From the NCBI GenBank assembly GCA_946800325.1, contig OX326957.1, positions 22,569,007 to 22,633,006 on the forward strand: 64,000 bases of DNA, read 5' to 3'. This stretch comes from Luzula sylvatica. Taxonomy: Eukaryota; Streptophyta; Magnoliopsida; Poales; Juncaceae. Below, one piece after another: positions 60,172 through 64,000 of this stretch; position 1 is the first letter of the stretch, and the number at the start of each line of letters is the position of its first letter. Under the pieces are notes generated by a model. The model saw nothing but the letters and a program-made list of their open reading frames with translations. It was not told the origin of the DNA and ran no database searches. The translations under genes were made by a program, and so were the position numbers.

Positions 60172-61338
60172 TTATCCTCCTTCAAAATTAAACGAAGCGC
60201 TAACATGGATCGCTACTTTTCGACCGCCTCGAAATACTCCCTTTGAGATGTTGGAGATGAGAGAAATCGGCGTGTGTATCACTCGTTTTGCATACGTCGA
60301 AAGTGGCGTAAAGATATTCGTCACTTCGCTTCGGATTTTTCTAATTGCTTCATCGCTTGGAGTTTGATGAAGAGGAGTTGTGAGAGGCGTGAGTGTCTCG
60401 AATGTATTTGACTTCCTTGATAAATCTACACAAGGTGAATTTCTATCATGAGAAGCATCATAGTTCTTAAATGAATTAAAATTGATGATATATGGAAAAA
60501 ATTCACCTTGGAGAATTGTAGATTTCTTTTCTTGCTCGTTTGATAATTGCTCGTTTTCATCGATTGGAGTGAGTTGAACCGTCTTTTGGAGAATCGAATC
60601 CATTGACACCTTTTCTTCTTCAATAGTCGTTCTTGTTCCAACGCTTTCATCGAATCCCCCCATACTTAAACCCTTGTCGCTTTCAATCTCCACATTCTCC
60701 TCATTTGAGTACTCTAACTCAAGGCGAGTTATTCTTGGATCTAGATCGTTCAAGAACGATTGAATATTTCCGAGTCGTCGAGAGGTGGTTTTAATCTCAT
60801 GCGAGAGATCGCTTATCTCTTGTTTGAATTCTTGTTTGAACAACTCTTGAGATTGAACTTGATTCTTCATCATTGCCATCATTTCCTCCATCATTCTTTT
60901 TAATTCTTGGTTTTGATCTTCGTTTTGGGATCGAAATTGTGGATCTTGGTAATCAAATTCATGTTGATATTCAAGTTCGTTTGGAGAAGGTTCGTATATG
61001 GGGTTTGAGTGTTGATAGTAGTTATTGGCGGTTTCGGTATAGGATTGTGTCTCATAACCTCATGGGGATTCGTTTTCGTATTCGCGAGCTTCGTAGATGG
61101 GATTTTGATAAAGGGTCTCGGTGTGTGATTCTTCGTATTGATTTGAGGTGGAACATGAGAGCCAACCGAGCCTTCTTTCTTCCATGGATCTTCGAGCTTT
61201 GGTTTCTTTTCTTTCTTCCCATTCTTCGATATCTTGATCGATAATTTCTTTAAGCGTCTTGTGTTTTGGATATCTTCTTGGAGGTTGTTCTTGAGTTAGC
61301 AATTCTCCAAAAGTTCTTGGTCTTTCTTGATGATCCAT
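60172..61338 (-). pseudogene. Gag-region coiled-coil ORF with one internal stop
   Basis: A single frame runs from ATG at 61338 to a stop at 60172, broken only by TGA at 61060-61062. The N-terminal part (MDHQERPRTFGELLTQEQ) is proline- and arginine-rich. The middle is Y/N/Q-rich. Past the stop comes a Met/Gln/Lys-rich segment with heptad spacing (MEEMMAMMKNQVQSQ onward), likely a coiled coil, then a Ser/Thr-rich tail. No zinc knuckle or capsid motif is recognisable. Position after the primer site makes it a gag-like or element-specific protein; its role is unknown. The stop context CCA-TGA fits a single C-to-T change from CGA. Confidence 0.6.
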
Positions 61339-61473
61339 CTTGCTCAACTCCGTGTACCTTGCAAGAATCGAAAAATTTCGAAATTAGTGAAATATCAAGT
61401 TAAAATTTATTAAATCTACTGGAAATAATACTCAAGATTGCAAGTTTGATTCAAAATTTGACTTAAACATTAC

Positions 61474-61491
61474 TCCCCGGCAGCGGCGCCA
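61474..61491 (-). promoter_or_regulatory. tRNA-Asp primer binding site
   Basis: The minus strand reads TGGCGCCGCTGCCGGGGA, two bases after the 5' LTR. It is complementary to the 3' end of plant tRNA-Asp with one mismatch, the primer used by many plant Ty3/gypsy elements. Confidence 0.85.
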
Positions 61492-62943
61492 TTTGATGAG
61501 CGGGTTTTCGATCACTTTTAATTTGATATATCGTTGTATGTGAAAACCCGTTTCAATCAACAAGTATAGAACTATATGTGTTTAGTGGAAATATGCAAGT
61601 TCGTTCCACGAGAAGTATATGCGTCGAAGAATGAATCAAACGAGCCAGAAAAAGGCAGAAACTTCTCCAGCAAAAGGGGAGAAACTTTTCTGGAAAAAGG
61701 CAGAAACTTTCGTTCCAACGGAAAGTTCCCTGGATCAGATTTAGTATTTGGTTTACGAATGTTTGATGAGTTAATTAGGGACTGAATTGCAAGTAAAAAG
61801 AGAACAAAAAGAGAACAAAAATAGAGCAAAAGTTCGAATGCAAGAAACAAGATTTAAGCAAAAAACTAGATTCAACACGGTTTGTAACACAACCTCAAAC
61901 TATCATTCAACATACAAGAAATTTAAGATAGAAAATAATACACATAGAATAACAAAGCATCAACGTGCCAAGAAGATCCTCCTTTTCCTAGTGTGGTCAC
62001 TTGATGCTCGAACCGCTAGAAAGCTAGGATGATACGAGCACTTCTCGCTTGAAGTAATCGCCTCTCCCGGATGAAGAAAGCACCGAGTCCGTTCGAGGAA
62101 AGAAAGAAAAACGCAACCACGATCCAATCGAAGAGGAGAGGTTTACCGGATGAAGAAAGCTCCGAGTCCGGTAATGAAGAAAGCTCCGCTCTCAACCTCG
62201 AAGGTCACCGGATGAAGAAAGCTCCGAGTTCGGTTTGTGATTGAACACCTTCTACGACTTGCTTCGATGAGGACACTTCACCGGATGAAGAAAGCTTCGA
62301 GTCCGATGATGGAGAAAGCTCCGTGGACCAGATTGGCGAGCTTACATAAAGAGGGAACAAGCTCCCTAAACTTGGCAAGCAATCACCCGAGAATTCGAGT
62401 AAATCTTGAACGGTTCTTGAAGTTCTTGACGGTTCTTGGAGGTGTTTGAGCCGAGAAGAGAGAAGAGAGTCAGAGGAGAAGAAGAGAAGAAGAAGCTCTC
62501 TGCCTGGCTTTGGGGTCTTATTTATAGTGTCCTTGGGGCTTTTCCATTGGCCAAGAGATGGGTGAGAGGATTGAGGGTAATTTGGGGATTGTAGGTGAGG
62601 TAGGTGGGCTGGATAGTGGCTATGGTTTGAGTGGTTTTCGTGTACATTTTTTGGTGTAAACTCTTATGTTGAAGATTATTTGCTTCCTTCCTCATACGTG
62701 TACCGAAATGGTCGGTATGACATATCAATTTTATCGGCACGAGGAGACGAAGGCAACCACACTCTCGGATTTGCATGAAACTCCCCCCAAAAAATCTGTA
62801 ATTAGCAATAAAACACACTTAGTGAAGAAATATTCTTGCTAACTCAAATATGAACAATTCTATATATAAAGTTGTGATTCAAAAAGGGCTAAATCCCCAA
62901 ATTAGATATCAAAAAGGTGCTTTATTTTCCTCTTATCATAAGG

Positions 62944-64000
62944 ATGGGTCAAAAGGCATGTATATCCAATATACACTCTTTCACACAGAAAACTGCATGA
63001 ACCTGTTCAGTAATCTGTCCGTACGAAATTTGTAAATTCCTTTGACAGAAAATCAACCTACACGAAAGTTGTATATAATCTTATTATCTTTCCAACCCAA
63101 TTTGTGCTGGCCCAATTGGAGTTCGGATGCGAAAGTTACAGCGGTTTTACTAACTGTATGTCAAACCGTCGCACCCTTTCGGTATTCCATTAGAACGACA
63201 CTGATACTTCGCTCAAATGAAAAATATTACAACATGAAAGTTCTAGATAATCTCATTATCTATCTAACCCAATTTGAACCATTCAAATCGGAGTTTCTAC
63301 TGAAAGTTATGCCAGTTTTACTAAAACGGCTTAAACTGAATTTTCTGGTTTTCTTAATAAAAACCGTTTCTTATCAATTTAACCATGTATATCCAATATA
63401 CATATGTGCATCAAATATACACATTAGTTATGCCCACGAACGCGTACGTTCGTTTATCCTTGTGTACACTTTTACGGTTGATCCGAAACTGTATTTTCGT
63501 CAGTCTCCCACTCAATTTCAGATCTACCTAAAAGGTACTCATGCATATCCAATATGCACAATTTTAGAGAATATAGCTCGCGTATCAAATACCAAGCTAT
63601 GCACATCTTATGTGCCAATTTTATAATCAAGCCCGACTTAGTACGACTCGTTGTGTAACCATGTAGGTTCGGTTAACGATGGCAGTAGGCTGTTTCCAAA
63701 GCACTACAAGCCCATGAGCGGGATCTAGTCACTCCATCATGGCTACCCATGTTAACACGAAGAATGATTGTAATCATTGTGCCTATCTCGAATAGCAGTT
63801 ATTAGTTGTCTTGTTAGCGATATCCGTTAATCAAAAGGTATGGCGGTAGTCATCCTTATATTTTGATTAACTATACTTATTCCTCGTTTCCGAACTGATT
63901 TAACAATTTCAATCGATATTAACCGTTAATATCATTGACTACGGCCGTAGTTTTCGTTAATCAATTCATCGAGTGGCCAAAGAGATATCTCTTCCTTTCG
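62944..64000. repeat. Older retroelement-like repeat to window end
   Basis: Two diverged units about 170 bp apart (near 63064 and 63236) share AAAGTT...TAATCT(T/C)ATTATC and CAACCCAATTTG-like blocks. 63431-63505 matches the inner arm sequence of the inverted repeat at 54836-54906 (GTTCGTTTATCCT, GTTGATCCGAAACTGTATTT). The 194-codon frame here is a translation of this repeat, not a gene. 63620-64000 is unassigned. Confidence 0.5.

Larger units (their letters stand above)
56827..62938 (-). mobile_element. Non-autonomous gypsy-type LTR retrotransposon
   Basis: Minus-strand element of 6112 bp flanked by exact 5-bp duplications TAAGG (56822-56826 and 62939-62943). Its 5' LTR is 61494-62938 (1445 bp) and its 3' LTR is 56827-58144 (1318 bp), both bounded by TG...CA. 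Much of the length difference is a block of about 104 bp present only in the 5' LTR (61929-62033). The primer site lies at 61474-61491 and a G-rich purine tract just inside 58144. Inside are a long gag-region frame and a scrap of integrase. Protease, reverse transcriptase and RNase H are absent, so it needs a helper. Confidence 0.92.

Noticed and set aside
63042..63626. 194-codon + frame as a gene
   Set aside because: It begins at a TTG, translates two diverged copies of a nucleotide repeat, and resembles retroelement non-coding DNA.

Overview
The window is AT-rich plant nuclear DNA, most likely from a eudicot. It contains spliced genes of the plant-only DUF247 (UPF0481) family, plant-type LTR retrotransposons with tRNA-Asp or tRNA-Met primer sites, a plant L1-type LINE, an endogenous pararetrovirus, hAT- and Mutator-like miniature elements and Helitron-like ends. 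No bacterial operons, rRNA, tRNA or CRISPR array were seen. Species cannot be named from the sequence.

Host gene content is one decaying cluster of DUF247 genes, all on the + strand. Two copies look intact, each with a short first exon and one phase-1 intron: A (7395-8957, 481 aa) and B (21962-23545, 483 aa). Copy C (41293-42842) has a stop at codon 2 and a 7-bp frameshifting insertion. Copy D (48386-49753) has lost its promoter and exon 1, carries a 1-bp frameshift, and has a LINE in its 3' flank. Copy E (35686-36140) is a C-terminal relic. Two ghosts remain: a promoter without a gene (19985-20090) and a 3' flank without a gene (17693-18240). Homology runs past the coding regions, so the copies arose by segmental duplication.

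Layout. 0-7 kb: Helitron-like end, a near-perfect 608-bp tandem duplication, arrays of palindromic TTTCGCCA motifs, a truncated gypsy-type element, and an LTR with tRNA-Met primer site. 7.4-9.2 kb: DUF247-A, with a hAT-like element in its 3' flank. 10-19 kb: a TIR element, a 215-bp satellite-like tandem repeat split by a hAT-like element, and a ghost 3' flank. 20-24 kb: ghost promoter, 308-bp tandem duplication, DUF247-B. 24.5-27.5 kb: short copia-type LTR element carrying an antisense fragment resembling exon 1 of a plastid bifunctional nuclease gene, and a nested hAT-like element. 27.7-32.2 kb: broken HMGB pseudogene between inverted arms. 32.5-35.5 kb: 204-bp tandem duplication, exon-like sequence, Helitron-like 3' end. 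35.6-43 kb: DUF247-E, several elements, DUF247-C. 44.3-46.9 kb: endogenous caulimovirid fragment, minus strand. 48.4-53.3 kb: DUF247-D interrupted downstream by the LINE. 54.3-56.1 kb: a large inverted repeat whose arms are arrays of TCCGTCATGACGGA-like palindromes and whose loop is a copia gag-protease fragment. 56.8-62.9 kb: a complete-ended non-autonomous gypsy-type element (5-bp TSD TAAGG) inserted in older repeat DNA that continues to the end.

The genes do not form a pathway. The window reads as birth-and-death evolution of a membrane-anchored DUF247 family in a transposon-rich region.
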